Shown piece after piece: positions 16,746 through 24,983 of a DNA stretch of 46,230 nucleotides. The position numbers and the translations under genes are program-made. This DNA comes from Limosilactobacillus difficilis (lineage in GTDB: Bacteria; Bacillota; Bacilli; Lactobacillales; Lactobacillaceae): positions 1 through 46,230 of the forward strand of contig NZ_CANDNU010000012.1 in assembly GCF_947387495.1 (NCBI RefSeq), given 5' to 3'. The notes under the pieces were generated by a model that saw nothing but the letters and a program-made list of their open reading frames with translations, searched no databases and was not told where the DNA came from. Every line of letters starts with the position of its first letter. The stretch's first letter is position 1.

Positions 16746-17900
16746 GTGGTGAAGACAATCCAAGCAGTAGGCATAGTAGCTGAATACAATCCCTTCCACA
16801 ATGGTCATCGTTACCATTTGAGCAGGGCACGAGAAATGACTGGTGCTGATGTGGTTGTTGCCGTTATGAGCGGTAATTTTACCCAGCGCGGTGAACCGAC
16901 AATCCTTGATAAGTGGACCCGCGCCAAACTTGCCCTCCAAAACGGGGTCGATTTGGTGGTTGAATTGCCAATCTTCAATGCAGTAGAGCCTGCCCATCTC
17001 TTCGCGCGCGGGGCCTTGATGCTTTTGAGCGAGCTGCAGGTTTGCGACGTTGTTTTTGGAGCTGAGCACCCTGACTGGGATTTTGCCGCGATGGTCCAGG
17101 CCGAACGGCACTTCTCTAGTAGCGAATTTCATCGCTATAACGCGACTTTCGCCACCCAGTTTAACCAGGAACTTCAGACGGTGACGGGGCATCAATTGAC
17201 AAGTTCGAATGATATTCTGGCCTTTGCCTATGAGAAGGCAAAACAGCAGCTGGGCTTATCGCTTAACTTGCTCCCTTTGCAACGCCGGGGCAATGATTAT
17301 CACGATCAACGCATCGAGGGACGTCTGGCCAGTGCGACCGCGATTCGCACAGCGGTGGTCAAGCACCGGTCGCTGGAACAAGCGGTGCCGTCGTCCACGG
17401 CGAAAGCTTTGCAACATGTATCGCAGGTGCCGAGCTGGGCGCGGCTTTATCCCTTGTTACGGAATCATCTGATTCAAGCACCAGTGGAGGAACTAGGATC
17501 ATATTATGAAGTGGCTGAAGGGCTGGAATACCGAATGAAGGAGGCCGCTAGTCGTCATCTAAGCTTTGATGGTTTCAACCGGGCGGTTAAGTCCAAGCGC
17601 TATACATATGCCCGCTTGTTGCGAGCATATCTCTACACCCTGTTAGAAATGACTAAAGAAGAAGTGCGAACACACCAACAGAGGCCTTACCTACGCGTAC
17701 TCGGCTTTACTACGCGGGGACAGGCTTACCTACACGCCATTAAGAAACAAGTCAGTATTCCCCTTGTGACCAACGTCAATCAAGATCTCCGCGATCACGA
17801 TCTGGCTCTCGATTATCGGGCCGGCAAACTCTACCAACTCTTTAACGGGGCGGAGCAGGATCTTAAACACGCTCCCTGGCGGATTGCTGTCAAGGAATAA
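16746..17900 (+). CDS. tmcAL: tRNA(Met) cytidine acetate ligase
   Basis: 384 aa. TmcAL activates acetate with ATP and acetylates the wobble cytidine of elongator tRNA-Met. The nucleotidyltransferase N-terminus GIVAEYNPFHNGHRYHL carries the HxGH motif; the C-terminal helical part ends the protein. It abuts the methyltransferase with no gap. The start is unclear: GTG 16746 or GTG 16749 have little in the way of a ribosome binding site, while AGGTGG (16744-16749) would suit a codon near 16758, where no normal start exists. Last gene of the yqe operon. Confidence 0.93.
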   Translation: MVKTIQAVGIVAEYNPFHNGHRYHLSRAREMTGADVVVAVMSGNFTQRGEPTILDKWTRAKLALQNGVDLVVELPIFNAVEPAHLFARGALMLLSELQVCDVVFGAEHPDWDFAAMVQAERHFSSSEFHRYNATFATQFNQELQTVTGHQLTSSNDILAFAYEKAKQQLGLSLNLLPLQRRGNDYHDQRIEGRLASATAIRTAVVKHRSLEQAVPSSTAKALQHVSQVPSWARLYPLLRNHLIQAPVEELGSYYEVAEGLEYRMKEAASRHLSFDGFNRAVKSKRYTYARLLRAYLYTLLEMTKEEVRTHQQRPYLRVLGFTTRGQAYLHAIKKQVSIPLVTNVNQDLRDHDLALDYRAGKLYQLFNGAEQDLKHAPWRIAVKE

Positions 17901-17903
17901 ACA

Positions 17904-17932
17904 TTGACAACTAATAAGTGACCTAGTATAAT
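17904..17932 (+). promoter_or_regulatory. Full-consensus promoter of yceD-rpmF
   Basis: TTGACA (17904-17909), exactly 17 bases, TATAAT (17927-17932). It is the only perfect match I noticed in the window, fitting a ribosomal protein transcript. Confidence 0.85.
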
Positions 17933-17960
17933 TCAAAATGTTGCATTAGGAGGTTTGGCA

Positions 17961-18512
17961 ATGAAATGGTCTTTACAAGAAGCAAAGCAATATGCTGACC
18001 AAGCCCTTCATATTACCAAGACTTTCCAGCTGGATTCGTCTCTGACCCAGCGGTTTCCCAAGCAGGTATTAGCAGCCCAGCCTGTCCAGGTTGATGGCTA
18101 TCTAAGTTATGAGCGGGGAGACGCGACGCTGTCCATAAATGTCAAAACGACGATTACAGTTCCATCGAGCCGGTCTTTGGCCCCGGTGGAGTTGCCATTA
18201 GACTTTGATTTTACGGAGACTTATATCGGTGATGAGACGCACCGCGAGCGTTATGATCGCGATGAAATTGTCTTCACCATCGATCCAGACGAATCCGCTA
18301 TTGATTTGGACAATGCTTTGGTTGAAAATATCTTTGAGCAGATCCCCTCGCGTGTTTTAACGGAGGACGAAAAGCAAAAGCAATTGATGCCGCACGGCAA
18401 AGGCTGGACGGTGATCAGTGACCAAGAGCATCAACAACGCAACAGTGAACAAGTTGATCCACGCCTGGCGAAGTTGAAAAATTTATTTCCTGATCAGGAT
18501 GAAAAGCATTAG
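17961..18512 (+). CDS. yceD: YceD family (DUF177) protein
   Basis: 183 aa. Family features: N-terminal MKWSLQEAKQYA, a central acidic DFDFTETYI, and the C-terminal DPRLAKLKNLF. YceD proteins sit next to rpmF across bacteria, and plant and bacterial homologues are implicated in 23S rRNA accumulation. ATG 17961 follows AGGAGGT by seven bases; TTG 17955 is too close. Confidence 0.92.
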   Translation: MKWSLQEAKQYADQALHITKTFQLDSSLTQRFPKQVLAAQPVQVDGYLSYERGDATLSINVKTTITVPSSRSLAPVELPLDFDFTETYIGDETHRERYDRDEIVFTIDPDESAIDLDNALVENIFEQIPSRVLTEDEKQKQLMPHGKGWTVISDQEHQQRNSEQVDPRLAKLKNLFPDQDEKH

Positions 18513-18563
18513 CCGGCGGTTAAAAACCTTTGTGGATGATTCTTTTATAAGGAGGTGTCTTAA

Positions 18564-18743
18564 ATGGCTGTTCCAGCACGTAAGAAGTCTAAGATGCGTA
18601 AGCGTACTCGTCGGGGTCACATTAAGTTGACGATTCCTGGCTTGGCACCTTGCCCAAATTGCGGTGAACTCCGCAAGTCACACATGGTTTGCCCTAACTG
18701 CGGTTACTACGATGGCAAACAGGTTGTTAAGACTAACAACTAA
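18564..18743 (+). CDS. rpmF: 50S ribosomal protein L32
   Basis: 59 aa: starts [19 protein letters not shown] and ends GKQVVKTNN. The zinc ribbon is complete, with CPNC (30-33) and CPNC (43-46), so this is the zinc-binding form. GGAGGTG is upstream and it follows yceD by 51 bases. Confidence 0.97.
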   Translation: MAVPARKKSKMRKRTRRGHIKLTIPGLAPCPNCGELRKSHMVCPNCGYYDGKQVVKTNN

Positions 18744-18746
18744 ATC

Positions 18747-18793
18747 AAAAGAAAAGTCCTGAAGAAACCGGTTCTTCAGGGCTTTTCTTTTCC
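18747..18793 (+). terminator. Terminator after rpmF
   Basis: A long stem: AAAAGAAAAGTCCTGAAGAA pairs with TTCTTCAGGGCTTTTCTTTT (one wobble/bulge) around ACCGG, ending in a T-rich tract. Confidence 0.85.
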
Positions 18794-18905
18794 TATGTTA
18801 CAAAATAGTTGTTCTCACGTTACAGATTGATTGCTTTTCCCCTTTGCAGGTACTAATTTGCTATATTGGATAACGGTTAAGAAAAAACTTTTGGGGGAAA
18901 ACATT

Positions 18906-19835
18906 TTGTTCGTTCCGCATATGTCGCGCCATTTTATCAATCGCTTGGGTTTGCTGACACTTTTATCTTCAGTTGCCTTGATGCCAATTCAGACGGCCGC
19001 TGCTGTTTATCATCAACACCAACCAGTCAAACTGGTCACTCAGCTGACGGTTCCTAAGTCGATGTCAGCAGCCAACAGTCTTAGCTCTTCCCAAAACCGG
19101 CCTAGTAGCTCTGATGCGGCCATGAGCACAACGACAAGTGATAGTCAGTCCGCCGCAAATACGATTTTGCCGGTGGGGACCAGTACGGATTTCTTTACGC
19201 CCAACACCGTGTACGGTTTGCGACCGGACGGGACAGGGCATGTCGCCGAAGATCCTGACAAAAATAACGGCGGGGTAGAGCGTTGGTACCTGGGGGAAGA
19301 GCCAGAGGACATCAAGCCGTACTTGCAAACACCGCGGACGGCTGGGTTAGCATATCAGGATCCTAGCGGTTGGTTCAATGGCAAAGGGGTCGCTGCTGAC
19401 CAGTGTGTTGGTTTTGCATCGAGTTACTTTTATGCCTTGTGGGCTCAAAAGGGTAGCGAGCAACGGCTTCCGCAGGTTAAGGTTGCCATGGGCGGCGATG
19501 CAGCTGCCGACTGGGCGAAAGCGGTGGGCGGTCACACAAGCTCGGTACCCCATGCCGGGGCAATTGCCGGGACAGGGCATGACCACCCTGAGCCGTTAGG
19601 TACCAATCCCTATGGTCATACTTTCGTCGTCATTCATGTCTTGGCCAATGGTGACATTATTGCGGCCGAGCAGAATGGTCTTTACTCTGGCGGCAATAAT
19701 ACTAAAGGAGCAGGGACGAACCAGTGGAACTACATGCTGATTTCAAAGCATTGTTATCACGACATCATCCATGCGCAATTCTTTACGCCAAGTTACGATG
19801 CTGACAATCAGAGTCGCTGGCAATTAAAGTGGTAG
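18906..19835 (+). CDS. Secreted protein with CHAP-like cysteine amidase domain
   Basis: About 309 aa. A signal peptide is visible: basic start (SRHFINR), hydrophobic core LGLLTLLSSVALM, likely cleavage after TAAA (~33). A Ser/Thr/Gln/Asn-rich linker (~50-95) follows. The C-terminal part resembles a CHAP peptidoglycan hydrolase domain: DQC (Cys167), a GDAAADWAKA helix, SVPHAGAIA, YGHTFVVIHV (His238) and AAEQN (Glu255/Asn257). The first motif is unusual (DQCVGFASSYF instead of GQCTWY). There is no LysM, SH3 or sortase anchor. TTG 18906 has GGGGGAAA seven bases upstream; ATG 18921 would also keep the signal. It is monocistronic. Likely a cell-wall hydrolase; this is inference from motifs. Confidence 0.7.
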   Translation: MFVPHMSRHFINRLGLLTLLSSVALMPIQTAAAVYHQHQPVKLVTQLTVPKSMSAANSLSSSQNRPSSSDAAMSTTTSDSQSAANTILPVGTSTDFFTPNTVYGLRPDGTGHVAEDPDKNNGGVERWYLGEEPEDIKPYLQTPRTAGLAYQDPSGWFNGKGVAADQCVGFASSYFYALWAQKGSEQRLPQVKVAMGGDAAADWAKAVGGHTSSVPHAGAIAGTGHDHPEPLGTNPYGHTFVVIHVLANGDIIAAEQNGLYSGGNNTKGAGTNQWNYMLISKHCYHDIIHAQFFTPSYDADNQSRWQLKW

Positions 19836-19859
19836 ACGGCTAACAGTGAAATTCAATGA

Positions 19860-19897
19860 AGCGCGGACGTGGTGAATGGCACGGGCCGTGCTTTTTT
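19860..19897 (+). terminator. Terminator after the CHAP-like gene
   Basis: AGCGCGG-A-CGTG pairs with CACG-GG-CCGTGCT around GTGAATGG, followed by TTTTTT. Confidence 0.8.
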
Positions 19898-20030
19898 GGA
19901 AGTAGACGATCTGAGCAAAATCAAAGAAAATTTTTAATGATCTGCGGTAAGCATGCCGCGAAACTATGCTAAAATTAAAAGGTGTTACGGTCCCAAAAGG
20001 GATCCCGAGATTAATAAAGGGAGTTTAAAA

Positions 20031-20717
20031 ATGAGTCGGATTTTAATTATCGAAGACGAAGAGAATCTGGCACGCTTTGTGGAGCTGGAATTAAAGCACG
20101 AAGGATACGAAACGGACGTTGAGCTGGACGGCCGGGAAGGCTTGGATGCCGCGTTGAATCAGGATTTTGATGTCATTCTTTTGGATCTGATGCTGCCAGA
20201 ATTGAACGGACTTGAAGTTGCCCGGCGGGTTCGGGAACTCAAGGATACCCCAATCATCATCATGACGGCTCGTGATTCTGTGATCGACCGGGTTTCTGGC
20301 TTGGATCACGGGGCGGATGATTACATCGTCAAACCTTTTGCAATCGAAGAATTATTAGCCCGGGTACGGGCCTTGTTGCGGCGGATCAATATCGAAGATG
20401 GCAACAACGAATCTCACCAGACGACGGTGACTTATAAGGACCTGACGATTGAAAAAGAGAACCGAGTTGTTCGGCGTGGTGATGAGGTCATCAACCTGAC
20501 CAAACGGGAATACGAGTTGCTACTGATCTTGATGGAACATATCAACGTCGTGATGTCCCGGAAGGATCTTTTGAGCAAAGTTTGGGGCTATGACTCTGAC
20601 GTAGAAACGAACGTGGTGGACGTTTACATTCGTTACCTCCGGAACAAGATTGACCGTCCTGGCGAAAAGAGTTACATCCAGACCGTTCGTGGGACGGGCT
20701 ACGTTATTCGCTCCTGA
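20031..20717 (+). CDS. arlR: ArlR-type response regulator (OmpR family)
   Basis: 228 aa. Receiver domain 1-120: acidic pocket IIEDEEN, phospho-acceptor Asp in [11 protein letters not shown] (~52), Thr in IIMTARD and Lys in YIVKPF. The DNA-binding winged helix (about 130-228) ends in [32 protein letters not shown] matches ArlR of lactobacilli and staphylococci best, but I name it from memory of the family. ATG 20031 follows AAAGGGAG; the longer frame from 19953 has no site. A small GGTCCC/GGGATCC hairpin is in its leader. Paired with the next gene. Confidence 0.88.
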   Translation: MSRILIIEDEENLARFVELELKHEGYETDVELDGREGLDAALNQDFDVILLDLMLPELNGLEVARRVRELKDTPIIIMTARDSVIDRVSGLDHGADDYIVKPFAIEELLARVRALLRRINIEDGNNESHQTTVTYKDLTIEKENRVVRRGDEVINLTKREYELLLILMEHINVVMSRKDLLSKVWGYDSDVETNVVDVYIRYLRNKIDRPGEKSYIQTVRGTGYVIRS

Positions 20718-20735
20718 TTTGAAGGTGAATTTTCA

Positions 20736-22211
20736 ATGAGTAAACGTCAATTAAAAAAAGGGAACCGTTTTGTCTCACTTAAAGTCAAGTGGGCACTGGG
20801 AACCGCACTTGGCTCCCTGATTATCTTCGTGGTCTTGGCCATGACCCTTGTTTCGGCGTTTACAACGGATCTGTTGCGTCAGGAACGTCACTCGTTGCAG
20901 ACCAGTGCAGCAACGGTGACCCAGCGCCTCGATAGTTCCTTTCGAACTGAAAAGCAGTTCGATTCTCAATCCGTTGCCGGTCTGTTTTACCAGCGACCGC
21001 GTCATCTTGAACACGAAGGCTCTTACTACCATCAATCAATAGCACAGAGTCTGTCAAATGCTGATTTGACGATCAATGTTTACGACGCCAAGGGGCGGCT
21101 TCTCTTTGCGACAGGGAAGACCCAATTGACGCTACGACGTGGAGCCGATCAGCAAGTGCACCGGGTGTGGGGAACATCGCACCAGATCTATGTTACTTAT
21201 CGCCGCCTGAAGAGTCAGTCGACAGGACAAACTCTCGGTTATTTGCAGGTAGAAAATCATTTGACTTCCTACTATCAACATTTGCGACGATTGCGGCTGG
21301 TCAGTTTACTCCTGCTGATTCTTGTTATTATTGCGGCCGGCTTGCTTGGCTATTTCCTGTCATTTGTTCTACTGCGGCCATTGGACGACATTCATGACAC
21401 AGTCGTCGCCGTTCGTAATGATCCGGTCAAAGACATCCGGGTGCCGGCGATGAAGCGCTATGACGAATTGTCAGAACTGGGGCAGATGGTCAATGAGATG
21501 CTGGATCAGATGCAACGCTACATTGATCAGCAGGGGCAATTTATTAGCGACGTTTCCCATGAATTGCGAACGCCGATCACTATCATTCAGGGCCACGTGG
21601 AGATGCTGGATCGGTGGGGCAAGAAGGATCCTAAGTTGCTGGACTCGTCGATCAAGGCGGTTCTCCAGGAAACGAGCCGGATGAACAGTTTGGTTCAAGA
21701 GATGCTGGACCTTAGCCGGGCGGAAGAGGTCGATGTCAATTTTAAGGGCTCTGAATCAGTCGTTAATGACGTGGTAACTCACGTTTACAATGATTATAAA
21801 ATGGTGCACCCGGACTTTATGTTTATGCTCGACAATGATCTGAAGGAGAAAGTCAAGGTGCCGGTTTATCATGATCACCTTGAACAAATCCTGATCATTC
21901 TTTGTGACAATGCAGTTAAGTACTCTGATAAACGCAAGGAGATCCATATCACCTTGTCACGTAACTTGAATTCTGTTGAGATCGGGGTACAAGACTTTGG
22001 TGAAGGAATCGGTCCTGAGGATGCCAAGCGGGTCTTCGATCGCTTCTACCGGGTTGATAAAGCCCGGAGCCGCAAGAAAGGTGGCAACGGCCTTGGCTTG
22101 TCGATTGCGAAACGGCTGGTTGAAGGTTACCATGGTACGATTAGTTTAGAAAGCTCTCTCGGTTACGGTTCTCTCTTTCGGGTGACCCTGCCGATTGTGG
22201 AAGATGATTAG
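20736..22211 (+). CDS. arlS: ArlS-type sensor histidine kinase
   Basis: 491 aa. Two membrane segments (about 19-43 and 188-212) flank an extracytoplasmic sensor of about 145 residues. Then come HAMP (~213-265), the H-box DVSHELRTPI (His ~275), N-box CDNAVKYSDK, G1 DFGEGIG and G2 GNGLGLSIAKRL. It lies 18 bases after the regulator, so they form one operon. ArlRS controls adhesion, autolysis and stress in staphylococci; the signal here is unknown. Confidence 0.88.
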   Translation: MSKRQLKKGNRFVSLKVKWALGTALGSLIIFVVLAMTLVSAFTTDLLRQERHSLQTSAATVTQRLDSSFRTEKQFDSQSVAGLFYQRPRHLEHEGSYYHQSIAQSLSNADLTINVYDAKGRLLFATGKTQLTLRRGADQQVHRVWGTSHQIYVTYRRLKSQSTGQTLGYLQVENHLTSYYQHLRRLRLVSLLLLILVIIAAGLLGYFLSFVLLRPLDDIHDTVVAVRNDPVKDIRVPAMKRYDELSELGQMVNEMLDQMQRYIDQQGQFISDVSHELRTPITIIQGHVEMLDRWGKKDPKLLDSSIKAVLQETSRMNSLVQEMLDLSRAEEVDVNFKGSESVVNDVVTHVYNDYKMVHPDFMFMLDNDLKEKVKVPVYHDHLEQILIILCDNAVKYSDKRKEIHITLSRNLNSVEIGVQDFGEGIGPEDAKRVFDRFYRVDKARSRKKGGNGLGLSIAKRLVEGYHGTISLESSLGYGSLFRVTLPIVEDD

Positions 22212-22228
22212 CTTTTAGATAATAGTAA

Positions 22229-22274
22229 AGAAGACGGCTCATTCGTGGAATAACCACGCGTGAGCCGTCTTTTT
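22229..22274. terminator. Two-way terminator between arlS and menE
   Basis: AAGACGGCTCA..CGTGG pairs with CCACG..TGAGCCGTCTT around AATAA, with T-runs usable on both strands. Confidence 0.85.
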
Positions 22275-22287
22275 CTGTATGAAATTT

Positions 22288-23706
22288 CTAATTTGTCAAT
22301 TGCTGCCGCAGCAAATAGCGTTGTACCTTGCCACTGGCGTTTTTGGGTAAATGATCGATCGCAATGAACTTGACGGGGACTTTATAATGGGCGAGGTGTT
22401 GGCGACCGTAGTCGATTAGCTTGGCAGAATTTAAACTATGTTGGCTTACGACAAAGGCCACGGGCCGGGCACCCCATTCAGCGTCGGCCTGGCCAACGAC
22501 CGCGATCTCGTCGATGGTGGGAAATTGTTGATAAACTGCTTCAACTTCAGCCGGGAAGATGTTTTCCCCACCGGAGATAATCATCTCATCTAAGCGACCA
22601 TCGATGTAGAGATAGCCGTCTGAATCGAGATGGCCGACGTCACCAGTGCGGTACCAGCCATCACTCATTTTGCTAGCCAGTTTTCCTTTCATGTTGAGGT
22701 AACCGGGAGAAAGAGCTGGGGTTTTTAGAAGCACCTCGTTTTGCTGTGACAATTTCAGCTGGGTGGTGAAGAGAGGCTGGCCGACCGAGCCGAGTTTGGT
22801 CAGCGCATCATTAGCGGACAGTGCCACAATCTGCGAGCAGGTTTCTGTCATGCCGTAGCATTGCACCACGGGAATGCCCAGTTTTTGACATTGTTCCAAA
22901 ACGGGACGTTCGGTTGTGCCACCGCCGAGGAGCATGCAGCGGAAAGCGTGTTGGTAGTGATGGTGGCTTTCTTGCTGGTGAGTCAGCAGTTTCTTTAACA
23001 TGAAGGGCACCACGGACATGATCGTCACCGGTTCGTTTACAAGAATCTCTTCAACAGCCGGAGTCCGGAACTTGTCTACCAGGCGGACGGTCATTCCGTA
23101 AATTAAACTGCGCATCAGGATGGAAAAGCCAGAAATATGAAAGATTGGGGCGACACAGAGCCATTCATCATGTTTGGTTAAGCCGAGGTTGAGCGCGGAA
23201 GAAATCGCTGAATAGAAATGGTTGCCGAATGACTGCAAGACCCCCTTTGGCTGCCCAGTTGTCCCAGAGGTATACATGATGCTAGCAATTTGGTCCGAAT
23301 CAAAGGTAGGCACCAACTGTGCTGGTTCAGCTAGAATTCGCTGGAATTGACTAAAAGTCATGGAGCGTTGATCCATTGAATGTCGCCGTAATTCATCGCT
23401 CACCAGACATAAGTTGAGCTGGCTGTCGGCAATCTGCCGTGCTAGTTCCTCATCAGAGAGGCGCCAGTTAAGCCAGACGATCGTGCGGCCACTTGCAAGA
23501 ATAGCCATTGCCAACAGGTAGGCTTGAAGATTATTGCCGCTGAGCAGGCCCACTTTGCTACCTATCTTTAGTTGATCTAACTGTCCGGCAATCTGTCCAG
23601 CCCGATTTTTGACCTGGCGAAAAGTCAAACGTCGGGTCCCATCGTCAATTGCCACGTGGTCTGGGTTCGTTCTGGCCTGCTTGAGAAGCCAATTTTCTGT
23701 TTGCAT
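22288..23706 (-). CDS. menE: o-succinylbenzoate--CoA ligase
   Basis: 472 aa, ANL superfamily adenylate-forming enzyme. It activates o-succinylbenzoate to its CoA thioester in menaquinone/DHNA synthesis. The P-loop-like A3 motif MYTSGTTGQPKG, A5 QCYGMTETCSQ, A7 YRTGDVG and the A10 lysine in LPKNASGKVQRY are all present. It lies 13 bases after menB with almost no ribosome binding site, so it depends on menB translation. MenE versus another acyl-CoA ligase is decided mainly by its partner menB. Confidence 0.93.
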   Translation of the reverse strand: MQTENWLLKQARTNPDHVAIDDGTRRLTFRQVKNRAGQIAGQLDQLKIGSKVGLLSGNNLQAYLLAMAILASGRTIVWLNWRLSDEELARQIADSQLNLCLVSDELRRHSMDQRSMTFSQFQRILAEPAQLVPTFDSDQIASIMYTSGTTGQPKGVLQSFGNHFYSAISSALNLGLTKHDEWLCVAPIFHISGFSILMRSLIYGMTVRLVDKFRTPAVEEILVNEPVTIMSVVPFMLKKLLTHQQESHHHYQHAFRCMLLGGGTTERPVLEQCQKLGIPVVQCYGMTETCSQIVALSANDALTKLGSVGQPLFTTQLKLSQQNEVLLKTPALSPGYLNMKGKLASKMSDGWYRTGDVGHLDSDGYLYIDGRLDEMIISGGENIFPAEVEAVYQQFPTIDEIAVVGQADAEWGARPVAFVVSQHSLNSAKLIDYGRQHLAHYKVPVKFIAIDHLPKNASGKVQRYLLRQQLTN

Positions 23707-23719
23707 GGTTGATCACGCT

Positions 23720-24541
23720 TTACGGGAAAGTCGGAAACTGACCAAAATCCGGTTTGCGCTTTTCGTTAAAGGCGTCGCGCCCCTCTTTACCTTCATCGGT
23801 GGTATAGAAGAGCATCGTTGCGTCACCGCCTAGTTGCTGCAGGCCAGCCAGACCATCCGTATCTGCGTTCATTGCCGCCTTAATAAAACGGAGAGCTGTC
23901 GGTGACTTTTGGAGAATCTCGTTGCACCAGTCAAGAGTGACGGATTCAACCTGGTCCAGTGGAACAACCTTATTGATCCAGTTCATTTGGTAGGCCTCTT
24001 CAGCAGTGTAGAAGTGGTTGAGGAACCAAACTTCCTTGGCTCGCTTGTGACCGATTACCCGCGCCAGGTAGCCGGAGCCGTAGCCAGCATCAAAACTGCC
24101 GACTTTGGGACCGGTTTGGCCAAACTTAGCGTTATCCGCGGCAATTGTGAGATCACAAACTAGTTGCAAGATATTGCCGCCACCGACAGACCAACCCTTG
24201 ACCATCGCGATCACTGGTTTGGGGATGATCCGGATTAAATGTTGAAGGTCGAGGACATTCAGCCGGGCAATATGGTCAGGGCCGACGTAACCGCCATTGC
24301 CACGAACCCCTTGGTCACCGCCGGATGAAAAGGCCTTATCACCAGCACCGGTTAGGATAATGACGCCGATTGTGCTATCATCACGACAAATGGTAAAAGC
24401 GTCGATCATCTCTTGAATGGTAACGGGAGTGAAGGCATTGCGCCGTTTGGGACGGTTCATCGTGATTTTAGCAATCTTACCGGCCCGTTCAAAGATAATT
24501 TCTGAATACTTTTTGACATCTTGCCAATTTACAGTTGTCAT
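23720..24541 (-). CDS. menB: 1,4-dihydroxy-2-naphthoyl-CoA synthase
   Basis: 273 aa, crotonase superfamily. It closes the second ring, turning succinylbenzoyl-CoA into DHNA-CoA. Family marks: [15 protein letters not shown] near residue 80, oxyanion loop GWSVGGGN, and [16 protein letters not shown]. The C-terminal [14 protein letters not shown] is characteristic of MenB. AAAGGAGA precedes the start at 24541. First gene of a menB-menE operon. Confidence 0.97.
   Translation of the reverse strand: MTTVNWQDVKKYSEIIFERAGKIAKITMNRPKRRNAFTPVTIQEMIDAFTICRDDSTIGVIILTGAGDKAFSSGGDQGVRGNGGYVGPDHIARLNVLDLQHLIRIIPKPVIAMVKGWSVGGGNILQLVCDLTIAADNAKFGQTGPKVGSFDAGYGSGYLARVIGHKRAKEVWFLNHFYTAEEAYQMNWINKVVPLDQVESVTLDWCNEILQKSPTALRFIKAAMNADTDGLAGLQQLGGDATMLFYTTDEGKEGRDAFNEKRKPDFGQFPTFP
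24513..24541 (+). promoter_or_regulatory. Possible promoter of the hotdog thioesterase gene, inside menB
   Basis: TTGACA (24513-24518), 17 bases, TGTCAT (24536-24541; 4 of 6). Only 31 bases separate the two divergent start codons, so both promoters must lie within the opposite gene. Confidence 0.35.
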
Positions 24542-24572
24542 TTTTTATCTCCTTTGGAAAGTGAGGATTCCT

Positions 24573-24956
24573 ATGAGTTTATTAGATTACCTAGGCATTA
24601 AAACGGTGAAGGTGACGGCAAGTGAAACAGTTATTGCGGTAAAAGTCACGGCTGAATTGATGCAGCCGTTCGGGATTGTCCACGGCGGAGTCAACGCGAC
24701 TCTCGCGGAAACTGCAGCTTCCCTCGGCGCGAACTGTTGGCTTAAAGAGCACCTTCCAGATTATAATGCTGTCGGCCTTAATATTAACACACAGCACTTA
24801 CTTCCGGTGCGGGAGGGACAAATTAGGGCGGTGGCCCGCCCTGTTCATTGTGGTCGGCGTATTCAAAGCTGGCAGGTTTGGACCTATAATCAGCAACGAC
24901 TGACGAGTCAGAGTCTGGTGACCTTAGTCAATAATAAAAGCCAAGGACGTTCGTAA
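24573..24956 (+). CDS. menI: Hotdog-fold thioesterase, probable DHNA-CoA thioesterase
   Basis: 127 aa, PaaI/YuxO-type hotdog fold. The conserved motif HGGVNATLAETAAS carries the catalytic Glu/Asp position, and GLNINTQHLLPVREG is the usual second strand pair. Being divergent from menB-menE, it most likely releases DHNA from DHNA-CoA (MenI), but generic acyl-CoA thioesterases look the same. ATG 24573 follows GTGAGGAT; the longer in-frame stretch upstream overlaps menB. The terminator stem starts inside its last codons. Confidence 0.8.
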   Translation: MSLLDYLGIKTVKVTASETVIAVKVTAELMQPFGIVHGGVNATLAETAASLGANCWLKEHLPDYNAVGLNINTQHLLPVREGQIRAVARPVHCGRRIQSWQVWTYNQQRLTSQSLVTLVNNKSQGRS

Positions 24957-24983
24957 AGAAAATGAAGGTCCTTGGCTTTTATT
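24933..24983. terminator. Two-way terminator between menI and the MATE gene
   Basis: AATAAAAGCCAAGGAC (24933-24948) pairs perfectly with GTCCTTGGCTTTTATT (24968-24983). The left arm is inside menI and the right arm reaches the MATE stop codon. Confidence 0.85.
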
